This document shows positions 52,418 through 63,050 of a DNA stretch of 64,000 nucleotides, one piece after another (the first letter of the stretch is position 1; the number at the start of each line of letters is the position of its first letter). Source of the stretch: Qipengyuania oceanensis. Its GTDB lineage: Bacteria > Pseudomonadota > Alphaproteobacteria > Sphingomonadales > Sphingomonadaceae. The position numbers and the translations under genes are program-made. The stretch covers positions 1,488,001-1,552,000 of the forward strand of contig NZ_WTYN01000001.1 in the NCBI RefSeq assembly GCF_009827535.1, read 5' to 3'. Under the pieces are notes generated by a model. It did not search any database. It saw nothing but the letters and a program-made list of their open reading frames with translations, and was not told the DNA's origin.

Positions 52418-53448
52418 GGACATTCCCGATCGCGCTCGCCGCGGCGCTCGCCCTGCCATCGGTCGCGAACGCGCAGGAGACAGCCGGCAAGGTGACGCCC
52501 CTGTTCGCAGAGGATGCCGTGCTCGAAGTGACGATCACAGGGCCGATTAAGCAGATCGTGCGCAAGGCGAAACGTTCTACCGATGCCTATCCGGCAATCC
52601 TGGCCACCGCGGGCGAGACGCTGCCGATCGAGCTGTCTGCGCGCGGGCTCTCGCGCCGCCAGAAAAGCTGCAGGTTCCCGCCGCTACGCGTGAAGTTCCC
52701 CGAGACGAAGGCGGACGGCTCGCTCTTCCGCAAGCAGGGCAGCATCAAGCTCGTCACCCATTGCCTGACGAGGTCGTCGGCGGAACAGCTCGTGTTGCGC
52801 GAATACGCGGCCTACCGCTTGTTCAACGTCGCCACGCCCAAAAGCCACATGGTGCGGCTGGCACAGATCACCTACGTCGACGAGGGCGAGGTCGTGGATC
52901 GCAAGCTGGGCTTCTTCATCGAGGATACCGACGACACGGCACGCCGGCTGGGCATGGAAGAGGTCGATGTCGACCGGATTTCTCCAAGGTCGCTCGATCG
53001 GCAGGATGCCGCCCGCTACGCGCTGTTCCAGTACATGATCGGTAATACCGACTGGGCCATGATCGTCGGCCCGAAGCCGGGCGATTGCTGCCACAATTCC
53101 AAGCTCCTGCAAGCGAAGGAGCCGGGCAGCACGGGGATGACGCCGGTCCCCTACGATTTCGACAGTTCGGGGATCGTCGATGCGCCCTATGCCGAGGTCA
53201 ACGAAACGCTCGGCATCCGCGATGTGAAGCAACGAAAGTACCGCGGCTTCTGCCAGTTCAACGATCTCATGCCGTCGCTCGCAGCACGATTCCGCGCCCA
53301 GCGGACGGATTTCGAAAGCGCGATTGCAGCCATCCCCCGGCTCGACGCGGAGAACAGGGCACAGGTGCGCGATTACCTGGCGAGCTTCTTCGCCGACATC
53401 GCCGACGATGCCGCCCTGCAGAAGAACCTGCTCGACGACTGCCGGTAA
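52414..53448 (+). CDS. Secreted hypothetical protein with kinase-like (CotH/HipA-like) motifs
   Basis: A TTG start at 52414 has GGAGA 6 bases before it and gives 344 residues with a signal peptide (cleavage after ANAQ, about residue 21). The middle and C-terminal part resembles atypical kinase folds of the CotH/HipA kind: FQYMIGNTDWAM (Asn211, Asp213), then CCHNSKLL, then PYDFDSSGIVDAPYAEVN (Asp248, Asp250). These are candidate catalytic and metal-binding residues. It is translationally coupled to the metallophosphoesterase. The kinase-like reading is an inference and no family was confirmed. Confidence 0.5.
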   Translation: MRTFPIALAAALALPSVANAQETAGKVTPLFAEDAVLEVTITGPIKQIVRKAKRSTDAYPAILATAGETLPIELSARGLSRRQKSCRFPPLRVKFPETKADGSLFRKQGSIKLVTHCLTRSSAEQLVLREYAAYRLFNVATPKSHMVRLAQITYVDEGEVVDRKLGFFIEDTDDTARRLGMEEVDVDRISPRSLDRQDAARYALFQYMIGNTDWAMIVGPKPGDCCHNSKLLQAKEPGSTGMTPVPYDFDSSGIVDAPYAEVNETLGIRDVKQRKYRGFCQFNDLMPSLAARFRAQRTDFESAIAAIPRLDAENRAQVRDYLASFFADIADDAALQKNLLDDCR

Positions 53449-53452
53449 CGGC

Positions 53453-54262
53453 TCAGGGGCAGGGATAGATCGCGAGGCGGGCCTTGGCCGTGTCCGAGCC
53501 CTCGTCCGCGAGCGCCAGCTTGCAGCCCGGCAGGATCGCGATCCCCTCGGCCTGGCGGTGGCGGCGCGGATCGAGCGAGCGGATCGATACCACTTCTCCC
53601 GTCTCGTCGATCTCCACAAGCAGATGGCTCCTGCCCGAGACGACGAAAAGCTTGCGGCGCGCCTCATCCCATTCGAGGCCGGACGGCGCGAAGCGCGCGC
53701 GCTGGTCGCTGTCGAGGAACCGGGCCAGCGGGATCGCCAGCCACGGGGTCAGGTCCGCATGCTCGGTGCCGAGCTTCCAGCGGTAGATTTCCAGCCGCGG
53801 CGTTTCTTCGCCGACCCGCAGCCGCTTGCACAGGAGCAACAGGTGATCATCGTCCGGCGCGCGCGACAGGCCTTCCAGCTCGCAGCGCGGACCGATGCCG
53901 CTGTCGTGCGCGCTGTAGGCGACGCGCTGGCGGTGTTCGCCCGGGTCGAAGGCATAGATCAGCCCGTCGCTGGTGACGAGATAGATCCGCCCGGTGCGAT
54001 CGGTCGCGATACCTTCGAAATCGCCTTCGATGGTCGGTTTGCCCAGCGCGAAGGAGCGCACGATGCGGCCTGTCTTCGTGTCGAACTCGTGCACGATGGC
54101 GAACTCGTCGTCGTGCGCGAACACGCGATCGGGTCCGGCCACGGCGAGGCCCGACACCTCGCGCAGGTTCGTCGGCAGCGCGAAATTCTCCGCGCCTTCT
54201 GGGTCGTCCGCTTGGCAGCCCGCCAGCGCGAGGACGAGACCGAAGGTGGATAGCCGACGCAT
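53453..54262 (-). CDS. SdiA-regulated-like lipoprotein (beta-propeller)
   Basis: The 269-residue protein starts at ATG 54262 and has a lipobox LAGC at about residues 14-17. It shows propeller-like repeats: LREVSGLAVAGPDRVFAHDDEFAIVHEFD, IEGDFEGIATDRTGRIYLVT, CELEGLSRAPDDDHLLLLCK and PSGLEWDEARRKLFVVSGR. This resembles the SdiA-regulated family, whose function is unclear. It follows the DUF4956 gene by 2 bp and is probably cotranscribed. Confidence 0.75.
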   Translation of the reverse strand: MRRLSTFGLVLALAGCQADDPEGAENFALPTNLREVSGLAVAGPDRVFAHDDEFAIVHEFDTKTGRIVRSFALGKPTIEGDFEGIATDRTGRIYLVTSDGLIYAFDPGEHRQRVAYSAHDSGIGPRCELEGLSRAPDDDHLLLLCKRLRVGEETPRLEIYRWKLGTEHADLTPWLAIPLARFLDSDQRARFAPSGLEWDEARRKLFVVSGRSHLLVEIDETGEVVSIRSLDPRRHRQAEGIAILPGCKLALADEGSDTAKARLAIYPCP

Positions 54263-54264
54263 CT

Positions 54265-54939
54265 TCAGGGCTTGTCGGAGTGCGCGGGCATGGTTTCGGC
54301 CTCCTGCTCCTCCTGCGTTTCGGGGGGCAGGTGGTTGGGCCTCAGATAGCGGTGTGCGCCGCGCAGGGCGCCGTAGTCGGCGACCCACAGGAAGGTCATC
54401 GTGTAGTTGAAGAGCACCGTCATCACGAGCGCGATCTCCAGCGCTCCGATGCCGGCCGACAGGCCGATGCCGATTGCCAGCAGGATGTAGATCGCATCGC
54501 CCGAACTCTTGAGCGTGTTGCGAAAGCGAACGCCGCCGACGATCCCGGCAAGCGAGAATGCCAGGGCGAGCGAATTGTGCACCATCACCACGATCGCGGT
54601 CACCGCCAGCGGCAGGACGATCATGGTCTCGACCAGGGCCTGGTCGTACTCGGCACGATTGCGGCTCGCCATGTAGGTCCAGGTGACCGGCAACGTGGTG
54701 AACAGCGCGCCGAGGATCGCGATCACCAGCCAGACGATCGAACCGCCGAGATTGGCGACCCGGCTCGCGCCGATCTCGATGCTGTCGAACGGATCGCCGG
54801 TCGGGCCGGACAGCAGCGACTGAGCGCCGCCGATCGGCAGGTAATCGGCAAAATGCGGGACGAGCAGGGTCGCCGTGGCGACCGCGCCGGTCACGATGGC
54901 GTAGAAGATCGTCAGCCGGACGAACAGTCGCAGGACCAT
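54265..54939 (-). CDS. DUF4956 membrane protein
   Basis: The 224-residue protein starts at ATG 54939 after AAGGGGGTAAC. It has several membrane helices and the DUF4956 pattern: LALAFSLAGIVGGVRFRNTLKSSGDAIYILLAIGIGLSAG. Members are thought to be polyP- or cell-envelope-linked in some bacteria, but the function is not settled. A charged tail (PETQEEQEAETMPAHSDKP) ends it. Confidence 0.8.
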   Translation of the reverse strand: MVLRLFVRLTIFYAIVTGAVATATLLVPHFADYLPIGGAQSLLSGPTGDPFDSIEIGASRVANLGGSIVWLVIAILGALFTTLPVTWTYMASRNRAEYDQALVETMIVLPLAVTAIVVMVHNSLALAFSLAGIVGGVRFRNTLKSSGDAIYILLAIGIGLSAGIGALEIALVMTVLFNYTMTFLWVADYGALRGAHRYLRPNHLPPETQEEQEAETMPAHSDKP

Positions 54940-55342
54940 GTTACCCCCTTCGCCCGCTGTGGACGCAGGCGCTCCCTGCCGTCGAGTATAGGCGCGGGCG
55001 ATTCCTTGGCAACCGGGCGCGTGGGGCGGCAAGTCGAACTCCGGACACCGGATTGACTTGACTCGATCCGCCAGTCCGCTAGAGGCGCGCACCGACTGCG
55101 GGCTCGCCCGTGGTCATCCGTCCGAGACAGTTGGTGGCCGGGATTTGCCGGTCTTAATTTCCAGCCTAGGCGGGGAAAAGAGAAATTCATGCGGCGCGGC
55201 CCCTCGTGGCCTGTCGCACTCCGGTGCAAATTGCACCCTCCTTCCCTGATCGACGGACTCGCCCGTGCCGGTTTTCCGGCATGGACACACGTAGCCGGTC
55301 GTCCGGGAGCCATCCCGGCCGATCATATTGAAGGAGTATGGC
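54940..55342 (+). promoter_or_regulatory. rplJ promoter and L10-type leader
   Basis: TTGACT (55058-55063) with TAGAGG (55080-55085), 16 bp apart, is a plausible promoter; a second TTGACT overlaps at 55053. The leader has three hairpins: GGTGCAA-A-TTGCACC at 55223-55237, TGCCGG-TTTT-CCGGCA at 55266-55281, and CCGGGA-GCCA-TCCCGG at 55303-55318, just before the ribosome site. An L10-binding autoregulatory leader is expected for rplJ and would fit. No gene was found here. The rest of 54940-55050 is featureless. Confidence 0.45.
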
Positions 55343-55858
55343 ATGGATCGTTCGCAGAAATCCGAGTCGGTCGCCCAGCTCAATGCAGTCTTCAACGAGA
55401 GCGGCGTGGTGGTAGTCACCCGCAACCTCGGCCTGACGGTGGCCCAGTCCACCGATCTGCGCGCGAAGATGCGTGAAGCCGGTGCGTCCTACAAGGTTGC
55501 GAAGAACCGCCTCGCCAAGCTCGCCCTGAAAGACACCGACTACTCCGGTATCGACGAATATCTGAACGGCCCCACGGCCCTCGCATATTCGGAAGATCCG
55601 GTTGCGGCCGCCAAGGCCGTGGTGGAATTCGCCAAGACGAACGACAAGCTCGAAATCGTCGGCGGTTCGATGGGGAGCCAGGTGCTCGACGAAGCAGGGG
55701 TCCGGGCGCTCGCCTCGATGCCTTCGCTCGACGAGCTGCGCGGCAAGATCGTGGGTCTCGTCAACGCCCCGGCGACAAAAATCGCCCAGGTCGTCAACGC
55801 CCCCGCAGCCAAGCTTGCCCGCGTGTTCGGTGCCTATGGCGCCAAGGACGCAGCGTAA
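55343..55858 (+). CDS. rplJ: Ribosomal protein L10
   Basis: The 171-residue protein forms the base of the ribosome stalk with L7/L12. Sequence markers are [22 protein letters not shown], then [15 protein letters not shown] and [21 protein letters not shown] 55343 follows AAGGAGTATGGC and fits the family start. It is the first gene of a two-gene operon with rplL. Confidence 0.96.
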   Translation: MDRSQKSESVAQLNAVFNESGVVVVTRNLGLTVAQSTDLRAKMREAGASYKVAKNRLAKLALKDTDYSGIDEYLNGPTALAYSEDPVAAAKAVVEFAKTNDKLEIVGGSMGSQVLDEAGVRALASMPSLDELRGKIVGLVNAPATKIAQVVNAPAAKLARVFGAYGAKDAA

Positions 55859-55930
55859 GCGGTTCAACGCATTCGATACGAAACATCCGGGGCGCAACTT
55901 TCTGCCCCATCAATTCTGGAGTGATATAAC

Positions 55931-56308
55931 ATGGCCGATATTGCCAAGCTGGTCGAAGACCTTTCCAAGCTGACCGTCCTCGAGGCGGCCGAACTCGCCA
56001 AGGCACTGGAAGAAGAGTGGGGCGTCAGCGCCGCTGCTGCCGTTGCCGTAGCCGGCCCCGCCGGTGGTGGCGATGCCGCAGCTCCCGCCGAAGAGAAGGA
56101 CGAATTCGACGTCATCCTCACCGGCGACGGCGGCAAGAAGATCCAGGTCATCAAGGAAGTCCGCGCCATCACCGGCCTGGGCCTCACCGAAGCCAAGGGT
56201 CTCGTCGAAGGCGCGCCCAAGCCGCTCAAGGAAGGCGTCAACAAGGCGGAAGCCGAAGAAATCAAGGGCAAGATCGAAGCAGCCGGCGGTACCGTCGAGC
56301 TCAAGTAA
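55931..56308 (+). CDS. rplL: Ribosomal protein L7/L12
   Basis: The 125-residue stalk protein has the N-terminal dimerisation domain ([23 protein letters not shown]), an Ala/Pro hinge ([20 protein letters not shown]) and the C-terminal domain ([28 protein letters not shown]). It is the usual last gene of the stalk operon. Here it is followed by a terminator and not by rpoB. Confidence 0.97.
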   Translation: MADIAKLVEDLSKLTVLEAAELAKALEEEWGVSAAAAVAVAGPAGGGDAAAPAEEKDEFDVILTGDGGKKIQVIKEVRAITGLGLTEAKGLVEGAPKPLKEGVNKAEAEEIKGKIEAAGGTVELK

Positions 56309-56335
56309 GCCTCTTTCTCGCATCTGCGATTGTCG

Positions 56336-56366
56336 AAGGGCGGTGCCGCGAGGCGCCGCCCTTTTT
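56336..56366 (+). terminator. Intrinsic terminator after rplL
   Basis: A 12-bp stem (AAGGGCGGTGCC, GCGA tetraloop, GGCGCCGCCCTT, with one G.T pair) is followed by a T run. It lies 27 bases after the rplL stop. A strong rho-independent terminator, which ends rplJL before any rpoB. Confidence 0.9.
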
Positions 56367-56503
56367 CGTGCGCGAGGCCGCGGTCCGGAGCCCGCCCGAC
56401 GAACGACAGATACGGCTCGACACAGGCACTTCCCCTCGACGCGCATTCGGGTAGTTAGCAAGCTCAGGACAACTGGAATCTTGGGGACTTGCACTTGCAC
56501 ATC

Positions 56504-58687
56504 ATGACCTTGCGCCTTGCCGGCGCCTCTGCCCTTGCTCTCGCATCTTCGACCGCCTTCGCGCAAAGCGCGCCGATCGTGCATCCGGGCGCTCCGGGCG
56601 CTCCCTCGCAGGTCATCTCGCCCGAACAGGCGATCGCGGTGGCAGGGGTCAATTACGCTCCCGGCGATGTCGCCTTCATGCAGGGCATGATCGTTCATCA
56701 CCAGCAAGCGGTCGAAATGGCCAAGCTCGTCGCCAAGCGGACCAACAACGAAGCCGTCGTCGCCACTGCGGACCGGATCGAGGCCGGGCAGGCCGACGAG
56801 ATGAAGTTCATGCGCGAATGGCTCGAGACCCGCGGTGAGCCGATCAAGATGGCGCATATGGATCATGCCGGCCACACGATGATGGGCATGGCCAGCGCCG
56901 CCGACATGGCCGAGCTCGCACGCCTCTCGGGCACTGCGTTCGATCGCAAGTTCCTGCAGCTGATGATCGCCCATCACAAGGGCGCGGTCGACATGGTCGA
57001 ACAGCTGCATCGCCAGCCGGGCACGGCCTACGAACCGACCGTCTACGCCTTCACCAACGAAGTCGTCTCCGACCAGCAAGCCGAAATAAAGCGTATGAAC
57101 GCGCTGCTCGCCAAGCTGTCGACCGATCCGCGCGCGACGCTTGCGGCGGGTTTCCGCGATGCGGGTGAAGCGATCAGCAACATGCGTCTCGTCGCCGCGC
57201 AGGGTAAGGCACCGGGCTTCTTCGACCCGGACAACCCGGCCCAGCTGCAGCCGCGCATCGAGTCCGGTGACGAGAAGGCTGAATCGACCGGTGGCGACGC
57301 CGACGAGGGCGACGAAACCGATCCCCAGTTCGGCCAGCGCGGCTCGCTGCTGACGTTCTGGAACACCGACATGGCGTTCAAGGACGACCTGCTGGTGACC
57401 GGCTCCTACCACGGGTTCAACATCTACCGTCTCGGCCAGGACGGCGTGCCGGCGCTGGTCAGCTCGACCGTGTGCCCGGGCGGACAGGGCGACGTCTCGC
57501 TGGTCGGCGACCTGTTGATCATGAGCGTCGAGGACAGCAAGGGCCGCGTCGATTGCGGGCTCCAGGGGGTACCCGAGAAGGTCAGCAAGGAGCGGCTGCG
57601 CGGCCTGCGGATCTTCGATATTTCCGATGTCACCCGTCCCAGGCAGGTCGGCATCGTCCAGACCTGCCGCGGCAGCCATACGCACTCGATCGTCTCGTCC
57701 GACGACGACCGGATCGTCGTCTACAATTCGGGCACGAGCTACGTGCGCGACGACCAGGAACTGGCGGGCTGTATCGACACGCCGGGCGATGATCGCACCG
57801 CGCTGTTCAGCATCGACGTGATCGAGATCCCGGTCGCCAATCCCTCGGCTGCACGGATCGTCGATTCGCCGCGCGTCTTCGCCCGCGACGGGCAGATCGC
57901 CGGCCTCTGGCGCGGCGGCGACCATGGCGAGGGAACGCAGGAAACCTACATCACCAACCAGTGCCACGACATCACCGTCTATCCGGCCAAGAAGATCGCC
58001 GCCGGCGCGTGTTCGGGCAATGGCATCGTGATGGACATCTCCAACCCGCTGAAGCCCAAGCGGATCGCCGACGTCACCGACAAGGGCTTCGCCTACTGGC
58101 ACTCGGCGACCTTCAACAACGACGGCACCAAGGTGCTGTTCACCGACGAATGGGGCGGCGGCGGTCGCCCGCGCTGCCAGGCGAGCGATCCGCGCAACTG
58201 GGGCGCCGATGCCATCTACACCATCGACGGCGAACGGCTGACCTACCAGAGCACCTACAAGCTTCCCGCTCCGCAGGGCGAGAAAGAGAACTGCGTCGCC
58301 CACAACGGCTCGATCATTCCGGTGCCGGGCCGCGATATCTTCGTCCAGGCCTGGTACCAGGGCGGCGTCAGCGTGATGGATTTCACCGATCCCAAGAACC
58401 CGTTCGAGATCGCCTATTTCGACCGCGGCCCGATCGATGACGAGCAGCTGGTGCTGGGCGGATACTGGTCGGTCTACTGGTACAAGGGCCGCATCTACGC
58501 GACCGAGATCACCCGCGGGCTCGACATCTTCGCGCTCGAGCCGAGCGAATTTCTCTCGGCCGAGGAAATCGCCGCTGCTGAAGCGGCGCAGTATCCCGAC
58601 GACCAGCTCAACCCGCAGACGCAGACCCGCGTGACCTGGCCTGCCGAGGTGCTCGCGCGGCTGGAAGCCTCCCGCAAGGGGGGCTGA
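56504..58687 (+). CDS. DUF305-LVIVD fusion protein, secreted
   Basis: The 727-residue protein has a signal peptide (to about AFAQ, residue 21) and an N-terminal DUF305 domain (about residues 55-185). Two HH motifs, MIVHHQQAVEMA at 62-73 and MIAHHKGAVDM at 154-164, sit around a Met/His patch (MAHMDHAGHTMMGM). From about residue 250 a long LVIVD-type beta-propeller follows, with Asp- and Gly-rich turns and Cys pairs such as GRPRCQASDP. Metal binding is likely for DUF305. ATG 56504 is used; TTG 56495 has better ribosome-site spacing. Confidence 0.8.
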   Translation: MTLRLAGASALALASSTAFAQSAPIVHPGAPGAPSQVISPEQAIAVAGVNYAPGDVAFMQGMIVHHQQAVEMAKLVAKRTNNEAVVATADRIEAGQADEMKFMREWLETRGEPIKMAHMDHAGHTMMGMASAADMAELARLSGTAFDRKFLQLMIAHHKGAVDMVEQLHRQPGTAYEPTVYAFTNEVVSDQQAEIKRMNALLAKLSTDPRATLAAGFRDAGEAISNMRLVAAQGKAPGFFDPDNPAQLQPRIESGDEKAESTGGDADEGDETDPQFGQRGSLLTFWNTDMAFKDDLLVTGSYHGFNIYRLGQDGVPALVSSTVCPGGQGDVSLVGDLLIMSVEDSKGRVDCGLQGVPEKVSKERLRGLRIFDISDVTRPRQVGIVQTCRGSHTHSIVSSDDDRIVVYNSGTSYVRDDQELAGCIDTPGDDRTALFSIDVIEIPVANPSAARIVDSPRVFARDGQIAGLWRGGDHGEGTQETYITNQCHDITVYPAKKIAAGACSGNGIVMDISNPLKPKRIADVTDKGFAYWHSATFNNDGTKVLFTDEWGGGGRPRCQASDPRNWGADAIYTIDGERLTYQSTYKLPAPQGEKENCVAHNGSIIPVPGRDIFVQAWYQGGVSVMDFTDPKNPFEIAYFDRGPIDDEQLVLGGYWSVYWYKGRIYATEITRGLDIFALEPSEFLSAEEIAAAEAAQYPDDQLNPQTQTRVTWPAEVLARLEASRKGG

Positions 58688-58717
58688 ACCTGCCCGAGGC
58701 GCTCGCGTCCGGCTGGA

Positions 58718-59266
58718 CTACAGGCGGTAGTTCAGCCGGATGCCGATTGCATCGATGCCGGGATTCTGGCGCGAGTTGAAGAGGCGCGCATTGCTGATGT
58801 GAACCCAGCTCGCTTCGATTGAGAAGCGCTCGCTGACCTGCGTGCCGATCGCGATTTCAGGCTCGAACAGCAAGCGGCTGCCGAGATCGGTACGCAAATT
58901 GGTTTCCGGGTCGACCCGGAAGCCGGGCGCATCGTGCACCACCAGCCCCACGCCGGGCCGCAGATAGACGGGGCCGAGTTCGGCCTTCCAGCTCAGGCCG
59001 ACACCGGCAAAATTGGTGCCGCCGTCCGAATTGACCGAACCGAAGATATAGGGCTGCGGACCGCCGAGCTTGTCAGTCACGGGATCGAAGCGATAGCCCA
59101 GTTGCGCGTCGACCCCGCCCTCGCCCGTATCAAAGGTAAACGGGGTATCGACAGCGTGGACGTAGGCCCCGCCGTAGACCTCGCCGGCCTGTGCGGGCGC
59201 TGCGCCGATCGAGGCTGCCGCGGCCACCGCCACGAGAGTTGCCAAGGCCAAGTCTGTTCTGGTCAT
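58718..59266 (-). CDS. Acyloxyacyl hydrolase, PagL-like lipid A deacylase
   Basis: This 182-residue outer-membrane barrel has a signal peptide (cleavage after QAG, about 30). The PagL active-site pattern appears as SIEASWVHISNARL, with His and Ser, then NPGIDAIGIRLNYRL at the C-terminus, a typical terminal strand. PagL removes an acyl chain from lipid A. ATG 59266 is chosen because upstream extension breaks the signal peptide. Confidence 0.8.
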   Translation of the reverse strand: MTRTDLALATLVAVAAAASIGAAPAQAGEVYGGAYVHAVDTPFTFDTGEGGVDAQLGYRFDPVTDKLGGPQPYIFGSVNSDGGTNFAGVGLSWKAELGPVYLRPGVGLVVHDAPGFRVDPETNLRTDLGSRLLFEPEIAIGTQVSERFSIEASWVHISNARLFNSRQNPGIDAIGIRLNYRL

Positions 59267-59431
59267 TCGAGCGATCCCTGAAGTGGAGCCGGGCGCAATG
59301 GCTGTGGCCGGATTGCCGCAAGCTGAAGCGTTTGATGGCCCCAACGCGCAGACGCGCTTCCGGTTGCTGCGAGGCTCCATTATCCGGACCGGCTGCCCTC
59401 GCGACTCGGATCGTGCGCGCAGACGTATCCA

Positions 59432-60838
59432 ATGGACGAAACCCACGCCTCTGTGCCCCTGCGGATCCGCAGCGACGGCTGGCGCGACGAGATCGCCGCC
59501 ACCTACCGGCTCGCCTGGCCGCTGGCGCTCGCCAACCTGCTGCAGATGCTGGTCCATGCGGTCGACGTCGTGTTCGTCGCACGGCTCGGCGAGAAGGAAC
59601 TGGCGGCATCGGCGCTCGGCATCGCGCTGTTCGGGCTGACCATGTGGGCCCTGACCGGCCTGTGCGGAATCGTCGCGGCGCTGATCGCGGAGGAGCTCGG
59701 CCGGCGCAAGCACGCGGTGCGCGAAGTGCGTCGCTCGGTCCGCATGGCACTGTGGCTAGCCGTCGCGAGCGGTCTGTTCGGCATGCTTTTGTGCGCGCAA
59801 GGCGAGGCGCTCATGCTCGCCAGCGGACAGACGCCCGAGCTCTCGCGGCGCGCCGGGGCTTTCCTCGGCATCATCCTGTGGGCGATGGTGCCGATGGTGC
59901 TGTCGAGCGTATTGCGCAATTTCGTCAGCGCGCTCGGGCGCCCGATCTTCGCAACTGCCATCACCTTCATCGCGCTCGGCGCGAGCCTGCTGTTCAACTA
60001 CGCGCTGGTGTTCGGCAACCTTGGCGCACCTGCCCTCGGCCTCGAAGGCTCCGCGCTGGCCAGCGTGCTGACTGCGCTGGTCCAGCTGCTGAGCTACGTT
60101 GTCGCGATCCTGTGGGACCGGCGGCTGCGGCGCTATCGCATCTTTGGCAACTGGTGGCGACCCGAGTGGGAACGACTGCGCGAGATCATCCGCCTCGGCA
60201 CGCCGATCATGGTCATCATCATCGCGGAGGCAGGCCTGTTCAGCGGCGCCGCGCTGCTCATGGGTCGGATCGGAGCGTCCGAACTTGCCGGCCACACGGT
60301 CGCGCTGCAGATCGCCGCGCTCGCCTTCCAGATCCCGTTCGGCATCGGCCAAGCGGCAACGATCCGGGTCGGCTATCACTACGGCGCCCGCAACCGCGAG
60401 GCGATCGCCCGGGCCGGCTGGGTGGGCATCGCGATGGGCGGTGCCTTCATGTGCCTGACCGCCAGCGCGATGATCCTGGCCCCGACGCTGCTGCTGCGGA
60501 TCTACGTCGACCCGAACGCGCCCGCCAATGCCGCCATGGTCGGCTTCGCAGTCCAGTACATGGTCATCGCGGCCGCCTTCCAGCTGTTCGACGGGGTCCA
60601 GGCGGTGGCGGCAGGGGCACTGCGTGGCCTGCAGGACACGCGCATGCCGATGTGGATCGCGATCTTCAGCTACTGGGTGCCGGGCTTCGGCACGGCCATC
60701 TGGCTCGGCTTCAACACGCCGCTGGAAGGCACGGGCGTATGGATCGGCCTGGCGACCGGGCTTGTCTTTTCCGCCGGGCTGCTGACATGGCGGTGGGCAC
60801 GGCGCGACCGCCTCGGGCTGACGGCTCGACCCGCCTGA
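59432..60838 (+). CDS. MATE-family efflux transporter
   Basis: The 468-residue protein has twelve hydrophobic helices and the MATE pattern: LAWPLALANLLQMLVHAVDVVFVARLGEKELAASALG early, then later GIGQAATIRVGYHYGARNREAI. MATE proteins extrude drugs or metabolites using Na+ or H+. The substrate is unknown. It has its own 165-bp upstream gap. Confidence 0.9.
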   Translation: MDETHASVPLRIRSDGWRDEIAATYRLAWPLALANLLQMLVHAVDVVFVARLGEKELAASALGIALFGLTMWALTGLCGIVAALIAEELGRRKHAVREVRRSVRMALWLAVASGLFGMLLCAQGEALMLASGQTPELSRRAGAFLGIILWAMVPMVLSSVLRNFVSALGRPIFATAITFIALGASLLFNYALVFGNLGAPALGLEGSALASVLTALVQLLSYVVAILWDRRLRRYRIFGNWWRPEWERLREIIRLGTPIMVIIIAEAGLFSGAALLMGRIGASELAGHTVALQIAALAFQIPFGIGQAATIRVGYHYGARNREAIARAGWVGIAMGGAFMCLTASAMILAPTLLLRIYVDPNAPANAAMVGFAVQYMVIAAAFQLFDGVQAVAAGALRGLQDTRMPMWIAIFSYWVPGFGTAIWLGFNTPLEGTGVWIGLATGLVFSAGLLTWRWARRDRLGLTARPA

Positions 60839-60889
60839 ACTGACGGTCGCCGCGTCGAAAACTGCGGAAATTTTTTGTCGCCCCACCCG

Positions 60890-60952
60890 TTGACACTGCA
60901 ATCGCGCCACCCCATTTGCGCCGCGCTGGCACTCTCCGGGCGAGAGTGCCAA
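60890..60952 (+). promoter_or_regulatory. Heat-shock promoter and CIRCE operator of groESL
   Basis: CTGGCACTC, 9 bases and GAGTGCCAA (60926-60952) form a CIRCE element bound by HrcA. Just upstream, TTGACA (60890-60895) and CCCCATTT (60910-60917) resemble a -35/-10 pair of the RpoH kind. Together they suggest control by both HrcA repression and RpoH. groES follows 38 bp later. Confidence 0.8.
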
Positions 60953-60989
60953 TCGAACATCAACCAGTTACTCAAGGAAGAGGTCCATC

Positions 60990-61277
60990 ATGGCATTCCG
61001 TCCGTTGCACGACCGCGTTCTCGTCCGCCGTATCGAGGCCGACGAAAAGACCGCCGGCGGCATCATCATCCCCGACAGCGCCAAGGAAAAGCCGAGCGAG
61101 GGCGAAGTCGTCGCCGTCGGTTCGGGCACCAAGGCCGAAGACGGCACCGTCACCGCGCTCGACGTGAAGGCAGGCGATCGCATCCTGTTCGGCAAGTGGT
61201 CGGGCACCGAGGTCAAGCTCGATGGCGAAGACCTGCTGATCATGAAGGAAAGCGACATCATGGGGATCATTTCCTGA
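60990..61277 (+). CDS. groES: Co-chaperonin GroES
   Basis: The 95-residue protein is the GroEL lid. It shows the family sequence [33 protein letters not shown] and ends with [14 protein letters not shown]. It precedes groEL by 53 bp in a heat-shock operon behind CIRCE. The ATG at 60990 follows an AAGGAAGAGG-type ribosome site. Confidence 0.97.
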   Translation: MAFRPLHDRVLVRRIEADEKTAGGIIIPDSAKEKPSEGEVVAVGSGTKAEDGTVTALDVKAGDRILFGKWSGTEVKLDGEDLLIMKESDIMGIIS

Positions 61278-61285
61278 TCCGCTGA

Positions 61286-62971
<1,686 letters not shown>

Positions 62972-62997
62972 GTCCCGACCGACCCGAGACCATAAAG

Positions 62998-63031
62998 AAA
63001 GGCCCGGTGGAGCGATCCGCCGGGCCTTTTT
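62998..63031 (+). terminator. Terminator of groESL
   Basis: A 13-bp stem with one G.T pair (AAAGGCCCGGTGG, 6-base loop, CCGCCGGGCCTTT) is followed by T-rich sequence. It sits 26 bases after the groEL stop. Strong rho-independent terminator, and may also serve the convergent GST gene. Confidence 0.9.
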
Positions 63032-63050
63032 CTTTGCGTGACGGGAACGG

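Noticed and set aside
55058-55249. A 63-codon frame in the rplJ leader
   Set aside because: It uses a TTG start without a ribosome site and overlaps leader hairpins. It looks like chance.
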